Shown in pieces: positions 33,092 to 42,098 of a stretch of DNA of 45,053 bases. The stretch lies in assembly GCF_000429765.1 (NCBI RefSeq), contig NZ_AUCM01000019.1:1-45053 (forward strand). Direction: 5' to 3'. The position numbers and the translations under genes were made by a program. Position 1 is the stretch's first letter. The number at the start of each line of letters is the position of its first letter. The DNA is from Gemmobacter nectariphilus DSM 15620. Lineage in GTDB: Bacteria; Pseudomonadota; Alphaproteobacteria; Rhodobacterales; Rhodobacteraceae. Below the pieces are notes generated by a model that saw nothing but the letters and a program-made list of their open reading frames with translations, was not told where the DNA came from and made no database searches.

Positions 33092-33146
33092 AGATCGTCA
33101 TCGCCGCACAGCGCAGTGTTGCCCCGTGATCTGTAGGAAACCTGCC

Positions 33147-35333
33147 ATGAAGCTGTTCCGTCTGCTGTTCGTGTTCCTTGCCCTGGCATTGGCCGGGTTT
33201 CCTGCTGCGGCGCGCACCGTGCTGGACGATCTGCTGCCTGGCATTGCCGCCGCAGATCTGGTGCCGGGGGCCGACAGCTTTGGCCAACCGCGCACCGATC
33301 TGGCCGTTGTGCCGGTCCTCAAGGGGGGCGAGACGCTGGCCTGGGCCTTTGTCACGTCGGATTTCGTCGGCACCACGGGCTATTCGGGCAAGCCGATCCA
33401 TACGCTGGTGGCCGTGGACAAGAACGCCCGCATCGTCGGGCTGCGGCTGGTCAAGCATTCCGAACCCATCGTGCTGATCGGCATTCCCGAAGCCAAGGTC
33501 CGCGCGCTGGTCGAGGGCTATGTCGGCCTTGATCTGGTGGCCGAGGCGCAATCGGGCGGCACGGCGCATGATGTCGATATCATCTCGGGCGCGACGGTCA
33601 CGGTGATGGTGATCGACGATTCCATCGTGCGCTCGGGCCTCAAGGTGGCGCGGGCGCTGGGGCTGGGCGGGCTGGTGGCCGAAAGCGGTGCCAGCGGTCC
33701 CGAATACGCGATCAACCCCGATGCCGCCCCGCCCGCCGACTGGTTCCAGGCCGAAGGCGATGGCACGCTGCGCCGGCTGTCGCTGGATGTCGGGCAGGTC
33801 AATGCCGCTTTCGATGCCCACCCCGACCCCCGCGCCCGCGAGCGCGCCCTGACCGAGCCGCCCGAGACCACCTTCATCGAGATGCAGGCCGCACTGGTGT
33901 CGGTGCCGGCCATCGGCAAGGCGCTGCTGGGCGAGGCGGCGGATGCCAACCTGCGCGGCTGGCTGCAACCGGGGGATCAGGCCATCGCGGTGGTGGGCCG
34001 GGGGCTCTACAGCTTCAAGGGGTCGGGCTATGTGCGCGGCGGGATCTTTGACCGGATCGTGCTGATCCAGGACGATGTATCGGTGCGCTTTCGCGACCGC
34101 GATCACCGCCGGCTGGGCAGTCTGGCCGCCGAGGGCGCGCCCGAATTCACCGAGGCCGACCTGTTCCGCATTCCTGCCGCCTCGGGCTTTGATCCGGCCA
34201 GGCCGTTCCGCATCCAGCTGCTGGTGCACCGCGAGGTGGGGCCGATCGAAAAGGTGTTCCATACCTTCGACCTTGGCTATCAGCTGCCGGCGAAATACCT
34301 CAGCGCCGTCACCCCGCCTGCCCCGCCCCCGGCCGTCGCCGCCGTGACCGAGCGCGACGAGCGCAGCGCCCAGGCCGATCTGTGGAAACGCATCTGGCAG
34401 GATTCGCAGGCCAAGATCGCCGTGCTGGCCGCCATGCTGATCGTGCTGACCGGGGTGTTCTTCTTTCAGACCTGGGCGGTGCGCAACGAGCGGGCCTTTG
34501 CCATCTTCCGCATGGCCTATCTGACCGTCACGCTGGTCGTGCTGGGCTGGATGTTCAACGCGCAGCTGTCGGTCGTGAACCTGATGGCGCTGTTCGGCAG
34601 CCTGGTCAGCGGCTTCAGCTGGCAGGCGTTCCTGCTGGACCCGCTGACCTTCATCCTGTGGTTTGCCGTGGCCGCCGCCCTGCTGTTCTGGGGCCGGGGC
34701 GCCTATTGCGGCTGGCTGTGCCCGTTCGGCGCCTTGCAGGAAATCACCAACCGCATCGCCCGCAAGCTGCATGTGCCGCAATGGACCCTGCCCTGGGGCC
34801 TGCACGAGCGGCTGTGGCCGGTGAAATACATGATCTTCCTGGGGCTGTTCGGCGTGTCGCTGGTCAGCGTGGAACAGGCCGAACATCTGGCCGAGGTCGA
34901 ACCCTTCAAGACCGCGATCATCCTCAAGTTCCTGCGCGCCTGGCCCTTTGTGGCCTATGCGGCGGCGCTGCTGGTGGCGGGACTGTTCGTCGAACGGTTC
35001 TACTGCCGCTATCTGTGCCCGCTGGGCGCGGCGCTGGCGATCCCGGCCCGGCTGCGGATGTTCGACTGGCTCAAGCGGTATCACGAATGCGGCAATCCGT
35101 GCCAGACCTGCGCCCGGCAATGCCCCGTCCAGTCGATCCACCCCACCGGCGAGATCAACCCGAACGAATGCATCAACTGCCTGCATTGCCAGGTGCTCTA
35201 CCAGTCCGAAACCACCTGCCCCGTTGTCATCAAGAAGCTGAAACGGCGCGAGGCCGTGGCCTCAAGCGCGCCGCCGAAACTGGGCAACCCGCCGGCCGGG
35301 CATCCGAACGCCGCCCGTGTCAGAAACTCATAA
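33147..35333 (+). CDS. nosR: Nitrous oxide reductase regulator/electron donor NosR
   Basis: A 728-aa membrane flavo-iron-sulfur protein needed for nos expression and for electron transfer to NosZ. It begins with a signal peptide (LFRLLFVFLALALAGFPAAA). A periplasmic FMN-binding domain follows with the attachment motif SGAT at 147-150. Several membrane helices occupy ~430-640, with CGWLCPFG and CRYLCPLG motifs. The end has two [4Fe-4S] ferredoxin-like motifs, CGNPCQTCARQCP and CINCLHC, at ~648-694. Length is usual. ATG 33147 has TAGGAAA upstream. It is the first gene of nosRZDFYLX. Confidence 0.95.
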   Translation: MKLFRLLFVFLALALAGFPAAARTVLDDLLPGIAAADLVPGADSFGQPRTDLAVVPVLKGGETLAWAFVTSDFVGTTGYSGKPIHTLVAVDKNARIVGLRLVKHSEPIVLIGIPEAKVRALVEGYVGLDLVAEAQSGGTAHDVDIISGATVTVMVIDDSIVRSGLKVARALGLGGLVAESGASGPEYAINPDAAPPADWFQAEGDGTLRRLSLDVGQVNAAFDAHPDPRARERALTEPPETTFIEMQAALVSVPAIGKALLGEAADANLRGWLQPGDQAIAVVGRGLYSFKGSGYVRGGIFDRIVLIQDDVSVRFRDRDHRRLGSLAAEGAPEFTEADLFRIPAASGFDPARPFRIQLLVHREVGPIEKVFHTFDLGYQLPAKYLSAVTPPAPPPAVAAVTERDERSAQADLWKRIWQDSQAKIAVLAAMLIVLTGVFFFQTWAVRNERAFAIFRMAYLTVTLVVLGWMFNAQLSVVNLMALFGSLVSGFSWQAFLLDPLTFILWFAVAAALLFWGRGAYCGWLCPFGALQEITNRIARKLHVPQWTLPWGLHERLWPVKYMIFLGLFGVSLVSVEQAEHLAEVEPFKTAIILKFLRAWPFVAYAAALLVAGLFVERFYCRYLCPLGAALAIPARLRMFDWLKRYHECGNPCQTCARQCPVQSIHPTGEINPNECINCLHCQVLYQSETTCPVVIKKLKRREAVASSAPPKLGNPPAGHPNAARVRNS

Positions 35334-35348
35334 CACAGGAGTCCGATC

Positions 35349-37307
35349 ATGGAATCGACATCGAACAAGGGACTGAGCCGCCGCGCCATGCTGGGCGCAA
35401 CCGCAGGGGGGGCCGCCGCCGCAGGCGCGCTTGGCGGCCGGCTGGCATTGACACCGGCCATGCTGGGCCTGGGCGCGGCCGGGGTTGCCAGCGCGGCCGG
35501 CAGCGGGGCGGCCCGTGCCGCCGGCGCCGATGGCGGCATCGCGCCGGGACAGCTGGACGACTATTATGGCTTCTGGTCCTCGGGCCAGACGGGCGAGATG
35601 CGCATTCTGGGCATTCCGTCCATGCGCGAGCTGATGCGGGTTCCGGTGTTCAACCGCTGCTCGGCGACCGGCTGGGGCCAGACCAATGAATCGATCCGCA
35701 TCCACCAGCGCAGCATGACCGAGGCGACCCGGCGCCAGCTGGCCGCCAACGGCAAGAAGATCCACGACAATGGCGATCTGCACCACGTCCACATGTCCTA
35801 TACCGAGGGCAAGTATGACGGCCGGTTCCTGTTCATGAACGACAAGGCCAACACCCGCGTCGCCCGCGTGCGCTGCGATGTGATGAAATGCGATGCCATC
35901 CTGGAAATCCCCAATGCCAAGGGGATCCACGGGATGCGTCCGCAGAAATGGCCGCGTTCGAACTATGTCTTCTGCAACGGCGAGGACGAGGCGCCGCTGA
36001 TCAACGACGGCAAGACCATGACGGACGTTTCCACTTATGTGAACGTCTTTACCGCCATCGACGCCGACAAGTTCGAAGTTGCCTGGCAGGTGCTGGTGTC
36101 GGGCAACCTCGACAACTGCGATGCCGACTACGAAGGCAAATGGGCCTTTGCGACCAGCTACAACAGCGAAATGGGCATGACGCTGGCCGAGATGACCGAG
36201 GCCGAGATGGACCACGTGGTCGTCTTCAACATCGCCGAGATCGAAAAGGCCATCGCTGCCGGCCAGTATCAAGAGGTCAACGGCTGCAAGGTTCTGGACG
36301 GCCGCAAGGCGGCGAACAGCCAGTTCACCCGCTATATCCCCATCGCCAACAACCCGCATGGCTGCAACATGGCGCCGGACAAGCAGCATCTGGTGATCAA
36401 CGGCAAGCTTTCGCCCACGGTGACGGTGCTGGATGTGACCAGGTTCGACGCGCTGTTCGCCTCGGACGTCGATCCGCGCAGCGCGGTGGTGGCCGAACCC
36501 GAACTGGGCCTTGGCCCGCTGCACACCGCCTATGACGGGCGCGGCAATGCCTATACCTCGCTGTTCCTGGACAGCCAGGTGGTGAAGTGGAACATCAACG
36601 ACGCGATCCGCGCCTATGCCGGCGAAAAGGTCGATCCGATCAAGGACAAGATCGACGTCCACTATCAGCCCGGCCACCTGAAAACCGTGATGGGCGAGAC
36701 GCTGGACGCGGGCAACGACTGGCTGGTGTGCCTGTGCAAGTTCTCCAAGGACCGCTTCCTGAACGTTGGTCCGCTCAAGGCGGAAAACGACCAGCTGATC
36801 GACATTTCCGGCGACAAGATGAAGCTGGTCCACGATGGTCCGACCTTTGCCGAACCGCATGATGCGATCTCGGTCCATCCCTCGATCCTGTCCGGCATCA
36901 AGTCGGTCTGGGACCGCAACGATCCGATGTGGGCCGAAACCCGCAAGCAGGCCGAGGCCGACGGTGTCGATATCGACAGCTGGGCCGATACGGTGATCCG
37001 CGATGGCAACAAGGTGCGGGTCTACATGTCCAGCGTCGCGCCGACCTTCAGCCTGGAAAGCTTTACCGTGAAGCAGGGCGACGAGGTTACGGTGATCGTG
37101 ACCAACCTTGATGAAATCGACGACCTGACCCACGGCTTCACCATGGGCAACCATGGCGTCGCCATGGAAATCGGGCCGCAGATGACCTCGTCCGTCACCT
37201 TCGTTGCGGGCAATCCGGGGGTCTACTGGTATTACTGCCAGTGGTTCTGCCATGCGCTGCACATGGAAATGCGCGGCCGCATGTTCGTCGAACCGAAAGC
37301 GGCCTGA
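35349..37307 (+). CDS. nosZ: Nitrous oxide reductase NosZ (clade I)
   Basis: A 652-aa periplasmic copper enzyme reducing N2O to N2. It has a Tat signal ([20 protein letters not shown]), marking clade I. The beta-propeller provides CuZ histidines, for example DLHHVH at ~143-148 and further H in [20 protein letters not shown] and AEPHDA. The C-terminal cupredoxin domain holds the CuA site with C630, C634, H638 and M641 ([12 protein letters not shown]). Length and all visible ligands are intact. AGGAG 7 nt before ATG 35349; 15 nt after nosR. Confidence 0.97.
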   Translation: MESTSNKGLSRRAMLGATAGGAAAAGALGGRLALTPAMLGLGAAGVASAAGSGAARAAGADGGIAPGQLDDYYGFWSSGQTGEMRILGIPSMRELMRVPVFNRCSATGWGQTNESIRIHQRSMTEATRRQLAANGKKIHDNGDLHHVHMSYTEGKYDGRFLFMNDKANTRVARVRCDVMKCDAILEIPNAKGIHGMRPQKWPRSNYVFCNGEDEAPLINDGKTMTDVSTYVNVFTAIDADKFEVAWQVLVSGNLDNCDADYEGKWAFATSYNSEMGMTLAEMTEAEMDHVVVFNIAEIEKAIAAGQYQEVNGCKVLDGRKAANSQFTRYIPIANNPHGCNMAPDKQHLVINGKLSPTVTVLDVTRFDALFASDVDPRSAVVAEPELGLGPLHTAYDGRGNAYTSLFLDSQVVKWNINDAIRAYAGEKVDPIKDKIDVHYQPGHLKTVMGETLDAGNDWLVCLCKFSKDRFLNVGPLKAENDQLIDISGDKMKLVHDGPTFAEPHDAISVHPSILSGIKSVWDRNDPMWAETRKQAEADGVDIDSWADTVIRDGNKVRVYMSSVAPTFSLESFTVKQGDEVTVIVTNLDEIDDLTHGFTMGNHGVAMEIGPQMTSSVTFVAGNPGVYWYYCQWFCHALHMEMRGRMFVEPKAA

Positions 37308-37310
37308 GCC

Positions 37311-38633
37311 ATGCGCCTGCCCGCCCTTTTCCTTGCCCTGCTGGTCGCCCTGCCGCTGTCGGCCGGGGAACGCCCCGTGGCACCGGGGGCGGGCACGCTG
37401 GCCGCAGCGATTGCCGCGGCCCGGCCGGGCGATGTGCTGCATCTGAGCGACGGGGCCTATCTGGGCCCCGTCACCATCGACCGCCCGCTGACCATCACCG
37501 GCCCCCTTGGCGCGGTGGTGGATGGCGGCGGCACCGGCAGCGTGATCACGCTGGCCGCGCCCGACATCGCGCTGCGTGGCTTTACCGTCACCGGATCGGG
37601 CCATGTGAACGAGGAACTGGACGCTGGGGTGAAAATCCTGCGCGGCGCCGACCGGGCGCTGATCGAAGGGCTGCAGATCACCGGCAACATGCATGGCATC
37701 GACGTCCATGGCGGGCGCGATGCGCGCGTGATCGGCAACCAGATCACCGGCACCCGCGATCCGCGGATGAACGAACGGGGCAACGGCATCTATGTCTGGA
37801 ACAGCCCCGGCACCTTGCTGGAACGCAACACGATCCGCTATGGCCGCGACGGCATCTTTTCCAACACCAGCGCCGACAGCATCTATCGCGGCAACCTGAT
37901 GCGCGATCTGCGCTTTGCGGTGCATTTCATGTATACCCGCAACACCGAGGTTTCGGAAAACATCTCGATCGGCAACCATCTGGGCTTTGCCATCATGTTT
38001 TCCGACCGGACTGTGGTGCGCGGCAACCTCAGCCTTGGCGACCGCGACCACGGCCTGATGCTGAACTATGCCAACAATGCCGATGTCACCGGAAACCTGG
38101 TGCGCGGCGGCACGTCGAAATGCCTGTTCATCTACAACGCCCACAAGAACCTGATCTGGAACAACCGCTTTCAGGGCTGCGGCATCGGCATTCACTTCAC
38201 CGCCGGATCGGAACGCAACGTGCTGACCGGCAATGCCTTCATCGGCAACCGCGAGCAGGTGAAATACGTCGGCACCCGCCACATGGAATGGAGCCACGAT
38301 GGCCGGGGCAACCACTGGTCCGACCATCCGGCCTTTGACCTGAACGGCGACGGAATTGCCGACAGCTTCTATCGCCCCAATGACATGATGGATCAGATCC
38401 TGTGGTCGCAGCCCGCCGCCGCCCTGATGACCGGATCGCCGGCCGTGCAGCTGATCCGCTGGAGCCAGTCCAGCTTTCCCGCCACCCTGCCCGGCGGCGT
38501 GCGCGACAGCGCCCCGCTGATGCGGCCCCTGACGATTGCCGTCCCCCCCGACATCTTGCCGCTTGAGGCCGAGGTGGCCGGGCGCTGGGATCATGGACCT
38601 AGACATGACACTGACGATTTCCAATCTCACTAA
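37311..38633 (+). CDS. nosD: NosD, periplasmic copper-site assembly protein
   Basis: A 440-aa protein with a Sec signal peptide (LPALFLALLVALPLSAG) and a right-handed parallel beta-helix made of CASH-type repeats (for example GNQITGTRDPR, GNLMRDLRF, GNHLGFAIMF, GNLSLGDRDHGLML). NosD cooperates with the NosFY ABC transporter in maturing the CuZ centre. It starts 3 nt after nosZ and its 3' end overlaps nosF by up to 41 nt. Confidence 0.93.
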   Translation: MRLPALFLALLVALPLSAGERPVAPGAGTLAAAIAAARPGDVLHLSDGAYLGPVTIDRPLTITGPLGAVVDGGGTGSVITLAAPDIALRGFTVTGSGHVNEELDAGVKILRGADRALIEGLQITGNMHGIDVHGGRDARVIGNQITGTRDPRMNERGNGIYVWNSPGTLLERNTIRYGRDGIFSNTSADSIYRGNLMRDLRFAVHFMYTRNTEVSENISIGNHLGFAIMFSDRTVVRGNLSLGDRDHGLMLNYANNADVTGNLVRGGTSKCLFIYNAHKNLIWNNRFQGCGIGIHFTAGSERNVLTGNAFIGNREQVKYVGTRHMEWSHDGRGNHWSDHPAFDLNGDGIADSFYRPNDMMDQILWSQPAAALMTGSPAVQLIRWSQSSFPATLPGGVRDSAPLMRPLTIAVPPDILPLEAEVAGRWDHGPRHDTDDFQSH

Positions 38634-39498
38634 GCAGTTCCAGGCGGTGCAGGCGCTGTCGGGCGTCTCGCTGTCGCTGGCGCCGGGCCGGCGCGCAGCG
38701 CTGCTGGGCCACAATGGCGCCGGCAAGTCGACGATGATGAAGATCATCCTGGGCCTGATCCCCCATGATGCCGGCACCGTCTTGGTCTGCGGCGCGGCGC
38801 CCGGATCGGCGGGCGCGCGCGCCCAGGTGGCCTATCTGCCGGAAAACGCCGCCTTCCACCCCGCCCTGACCGGCGAGGAACAGATCCGCCACTACCTTGC
38901 CCTGCGGGGCGAGGATCCGCGCCTTGCCATGGGCCTTCTGGACCGCGTTGGCCTTGCCCACGCCGCCCGGCGCCGGATCGGCACCTATTCCAAAGGAATG
39001 CGCCAGCGTGTCGGCCTGGCGCAAACCCTGATCGGCCGCCCCCGGCTGCTGGTGCTGGACGAACCGACCTCGGGCCTCGATCCCGTCTCGCGGCGCGACT
39101 TCTACGATGTGCTCGACGGGCTGGCGGCCGAAGGCGCAGCGATCCTGCTGTCCTCGCATGTGCTGACCGAGGTCGAAGCGCGCACCGACAGCATCCTCAT
39201 CCTGTCCGGCGGGCGTCTGGTGGCCGAAGGCACGCTGCCCGACCTGCGCGCCCGCGCGGCGCTGCCCGTCACGCTGCTGGTGCGCCCCGCCTCGGGGCAG
39301 GCATCCACGCTGGCCGCCGCCCTGCCCGGAGCACAGGCCCTGGCGGGCGGGCTGCTGCGCCTGACCTGCCCGCAGGGCGACAAGCTGGCACGGCTTTCGC
39401 AGATCGCCAGCCTTGGCGCGGCAGTCGCGGATCTCGATGTGATCCCGCCCAGCCTCGAAGACATCTACAGCCATTTCAGCCGGAGGGACGGACAATGA
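38593..39498 (+). CDS. nosF: NosF, ABC transporter ATPase
   Basis: A ~301-aa cytosolic ATPase of the NosDFY complex. Walker A is GHNGAGKST, the ABC signature region YSKGMRQRVGLAQ and Walker B LLVLDEPTSGLDP, with the H-loop in SSHVLTEVE. Start may be ATG 38593 or ATG 38605 (MTLTISNLTKQF); both overlap nosD. After the stop comes an unusual 163-bp gap with a repeat before nosY. Confidence 0.93.
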   Translation: MDLDMTLTISNLTKQFQAVQALSGVSLSLAPGRRAALLGHNGAGKSTMMKIILGLIPHDAGTVLVCGAAPGSAGARAQVAYLPENAAFHPALTGEEQIRHYLALRGEDPRLAMGLLDRVGLAHAARRRIGTYSKGMRQRVGLAQTLIGRPRLLVLDEPTSGLDPVSRRDFYDVLDGLAAEGAAILLSSHVLTEVEARTDSILILSGGRLVAEGTLPDLRARAALPVTLLVRPASGQASTLAAALPGAQALAGGLLRLTCPQGDKLARLSQIASLGAAVADLDVIPPSLEDIYSHFSRRDGQ

Positions 39499-39535
39499 CC
39501 CCCCACCCCCAGCTTGGCCCGCAGCGCCGCTGCCC

Positions 39536-39603
39536 ATCATCTTGCCCAAAATACCCTCGGGGGGAGGCGTCCCTCGGGACGCCTGGGGGGCAGAAGGCCC
39601 CCC
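39536..39603. repeat. Hairpin repeat element between nosF and nosY
   Basis: After TCTTGCCCAAAATACCCTCG comes a perfect 9-bp hairpin AGGCGTCCC-TC-GGGACGCCT (39565-39584), then a second hairpin GGGGGG-N7-CCCCCC (39585-39603). The leader TTGCCCAAAATACC followed by G-rich hairpins is, as I recall, a common dispersed intergenic repeat of Rhodobacteraceae. Here it lies inside a normally compact operon. Confidence 0.6.
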
Positions 39604-39661
39604 ATCCGACGCCGGTCCCAGGCGATCGCGCTGTGGTGGCGCCCGACCGGAGGGCCGTGGC

Positions 39662-40483
39662 ATGAGCCGCATCCTTGCCACCGCCGCCTGCGAATTCCGC
39701 ATCGCCTTTCGCAACCGCTGGGTGGCGATCGCCACCGCCATGATGGTGCTGTTCGCGCTGGTGCTGGCCGCGGCCGGTGCTGCGCCAACGGGCGATCTGG
39801 GCATTGACCGGCTGTCGGTGATCGTTGCCTCGCTGACCTCGCTGGCGGTCTATCTGGTGCCGCTTCTGGCCCTCTTGATGAGCTTCGACGCCATCGCCGG
39901 CGAGGTCGAGCGCGGCACCTTGCCCCTGCTGCTGACCTATCCGGTCTCGCGGCTGCACATCCTGCTGGGCAAGCTGCTGGCGCATCTGGCAATTCTGGCG
40001 CTGGCCACCGGGCTTGGCTATGGCGCGGCGGCGCTGGCGGCGATCTGGGCCGATCCGGGCGCGGTCAAGGGGCTGCCGGCGCTGGGGCGTCTGGTGTGGT
40101 CCTCGGTCCTCCTGGGCGCGACCTTTCTGGGTGCGGGTTATGCGCTGTCGGCGCTGGCGCGGCGGCCCTCGGGGGCGGCGGGGCTGGCCATCGGCCTGTG
40201 GCTGGCTGTCGTGGTCCTCTATGATCTGGCTGTGCTGGCGCTGATCGTCTCGGATGGTGGCGGCGCGCTGACCACCCATGTGCTGCCCGTCGCGCTGCTG
40301 GCCAACCCGGCCGATGCGTTCCGGCTGTTCAACCTGACCGCTTCGCAGGCCGCGGCGGCCGCGGGCGGCATCGGCGGCGCGGCCGGGGCGATCCCGCTGT
40401 GGCAATCGGCGGCCTCGGTCCTGCTGTGGCCTGTGGCCGGCACCCTGCTGGCCTGGGCGGCTTTCCGAAAGGTGACACCATGA
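39662..40483 (+). CDS. nosY: NosY, ABC transporter permease
   Basis: A 273-aa membrane permease with about six helices: RNRWVAIATAMMVLFALVLA, VYLVPLLALLMSFDAIAGEV, ERGTLPLLLTYPVSR and the closing VLLWPVAGTLLAWAAFRKV. It forms the membrane part of NosDFY. Start ATG 39662; the frame is open upstream to 39542, but that part is the repeat element and not conserved. It overlaps nosL by ATGA. Confidence 0.92.
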   Translation: MSRILATAACEFRIAFRNRWVAIATAMMVLFALVLAAAGAAPTGDLGIDRLSVIVASLTSLAVYLVPLLALLMSFDAIAGEVERGTLPLLLTYPVSRLHILLGKLLAHLAILALATGLGYGAAALAAIWADPGAVKGLPALGRLVWSSVLLGATFLGAGYALSALARRPSGAAGLAIGLWLAVVVLYDLAVLALIVSDGGGALTTHVLPVALLANPADAFRLFNLTASQAAAAAGGIGGAAGAIPLWQSAASVLLWPVAGTLLAWAAFRKVTP

Positions 40484-41043
40484 CCCGCACGCTTCCGCTG
40501 CTGCTGACCTGTGCCCTGCTGGCCCTGAGCGCCTGCAAGGAGGAGGTGGCGCAAGACACCGCCCCGCAAGAGATGACCGCCGAGACGCTGGGCCATTACT
40601 GCCAGATGAACCTGCTGGAACACCCCGGCCCCAAGGCGCAGGTGCATCTGGACGGCATGCCGGGCCGGCCGCTGTTCTTCAGCCAGGTCCGCGACGCCAT
40701 CGCCTATGCCCGCGCGCCCGAACAGATGGCCCCGATCCTTGCGATCTGGGTCAACGACATGGGCGCCCCCGGTGCCAGCTGGGACGCGCCCGGCGGCTGG
40801 ATCGCTGCCGACACCGCCTGGTATGTCGTCGGCTCTGCCCGTGAGGGGGGCATGGGCGCGCCCGAAACCGTGCCCTTCGCCACCCGCGCCGCTGCCGAGG
40901 CCTTTGCCGCCCGCGAAGGCGGCGCGGTGATGCCCCTGTCGCAGATCACCACCGACATGGTGCTGACCCCGGTCGACAATTCCGCCAGCGACGACGATTT
41001 CCTGCGTCGCCTGAAAACCCTGCCCCACCCTGCCGGAGGCTAA
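40480..41043 (+). CDS. nosL: NosL, copper-binding lipoprotein
   Basis: A 187-aa outer-membrane-directed copper chaperone for NosZ. The lipobox is ALSAC with C19. The Cu(I) ligands C41-x-M43 (YCQMNLLEHPGPKAQVHL) follow the mature N-terminus, and the NosL fold continues with GRPLFFSQVRDAIAY and AAEAFAAREGG. ATG 40480 overlaps the nosY stop in ATGA. Confidence 0.93.
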   Translation: MTRTLPLLLTCALLALSACKEEVAQDTAPQEMTAETLGHYCQMNLLEHPGPKAQVHLDGMPGRPLFFSQVRDAIAYARAPEQMAPILAIWVNDMGAPGASWDAPGGWIAADTAWYVVGSAREGGMGAPETVPFATRAAAEAFAAREGGAVMPLSQITTDMVLTPVDNSASDDDFLRRLKTLPHPAGG

Positions 41044-41046
41044 GCC

Positions 41047-41952
41047 ATGCTGACCCGTCGCCGCCTGATCGCCATTTCCGCCGTCGCAGTGCTGGTTCCC
41101 CTGCGCGCGCAGGCAACCCCGCGCCTGTGGACCGGCCAGGCGCTTGGCGCCCGCGCCTCGATCCGGCTGGACCACCCGGACGGCGCCGCCATTGCCGCCC
41201 GCGTGTTGGCCGAGATCGACCGGCTGGAGAATGTCCTCAGCCTCTATCGCCCCGAAAGCGCCCTGTCGCGGCTGAACCGGCACGGGCGGCTGGACGCGCC
41301 GCCGTTTGAACTGCTGGACTGTCTGGCCGTCGCTGGTGCGGTGCATCATGCCAGTGGCGGGCGGTTCGATCCCACCGTGCAGCCGCTTTGGGCGCTGTGG
41401 GCCGAAGCCGCTGCCAAGGGTGGCCGCCCCGCTGCCACCGCGCGCCAGAATGCCCTGCACCGGACCGGCTGGGACGGGCTGCGCATGGACAGCACCGCCA
41501 TCACCTTGCGCCCCGGCATGGCGCTGACGCTGAACGGGATCGGTCAGGGCTATGTGGCGGACCGGGTGGCCGCGCTGCTGGCGGCCGAAGGGCTGGACGA
41601 CATCCTGATCGACACGGGCGAATTGCGCGCCATCGGCGGGCAACCCGGCGGCGGTGGCTGGCCCGTGCAGCTGGCGCCGCAAGGTCAGGTCGCGCTGCAC
41701 CAGCGCGCGCTGGCCACATCGGCCCCGCGCGGCACCACCTTTGACGCGGCCGGGCTGGATGGCCATGTGCTGGATCCGCACAGCGGCCTGCCCTGCCCTG
41801 CCCGGTGGCAGGCGGTGTCCGTCTCGGCCCCGACCGCTGCCCTGGCCGATGCGCTGTCGACGGCGGCCTGCCTGATGCCCGACCGTGCCGCGATCCTTGA
41901 TCTGCTGGGCCGCTTCAACGGTGCAAGGCTGGAGGCCGCGACCCCTGCATGA
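41047..41952 (+). CDS. nosX: NosX, ApbE-like FAD:protein FMN transferase
   Basis: A 301-aa ApbE-family protein that attaches FMN covalently to NosR in nos systems. The N-terminus TRRRLIAISAVAVLVP is Tat-like. Flavin-transferase motifs are TLNGIGQGYVADRV, ILIDTGELRAIGG, HVLDPHSGLPCPARW and AALADALSTAACLM. It begins 3 nt after nosL and is the last gene of the nos operon; a weak hairpin (GCC-N6-GGC with flanking C/G pairs) follows at 41953-41972. Confidence 0.92.
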   Translation: MLTRRRLIAISAVAVLVPLRAQATPRLWTGQALGARASIRLDHPDGAAIAARVLAEIDRLENVLSLYRPESALSRLNRHGRLDAPPFELLDCLAVAGAVHHASGGRFDPTVQPLWALWAEAAAKGGRPAATARQNALHRTGWDGLRMDSTAITLRPGMALTLNGIGQGYVADRVAALLAAEGLDDILIDTGELRAIGGQPGGGGWPVQLAPQGQVALHQRALATSAPRGTTFDAAGLDGHVLDPHSGLPCPARWQAVSVSAPTAALADALSTAACLMPDRAAILDLLGRFNGARLEAATPA

Positions 41953-42098
41953 CCCCGCCGGTTTCGGCAGGGACCGGGCGCGCCCCATTTACATAGCCCC
42001 GACCGCCCAGCATGCCGCCCGTTGCGCTGGTCAGGCCGGAGTTTTGCGGCTATGACGCCCGTGCCTTGCAGACCCCCATTTTCCAGACCGGAGCCCTT

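Noticed and set aside
35328-38777. 1149-codon minus-strand frame across nosZ and nosD
   Set aside because: Antisense to two certain genes with intact catalytic motifs; no ribosome site or domain. Other long antisense frames (minus 32979-35186, plus 18401-20293, plus 20648-22498, minus 40219-41988) are rejected for the same reason.
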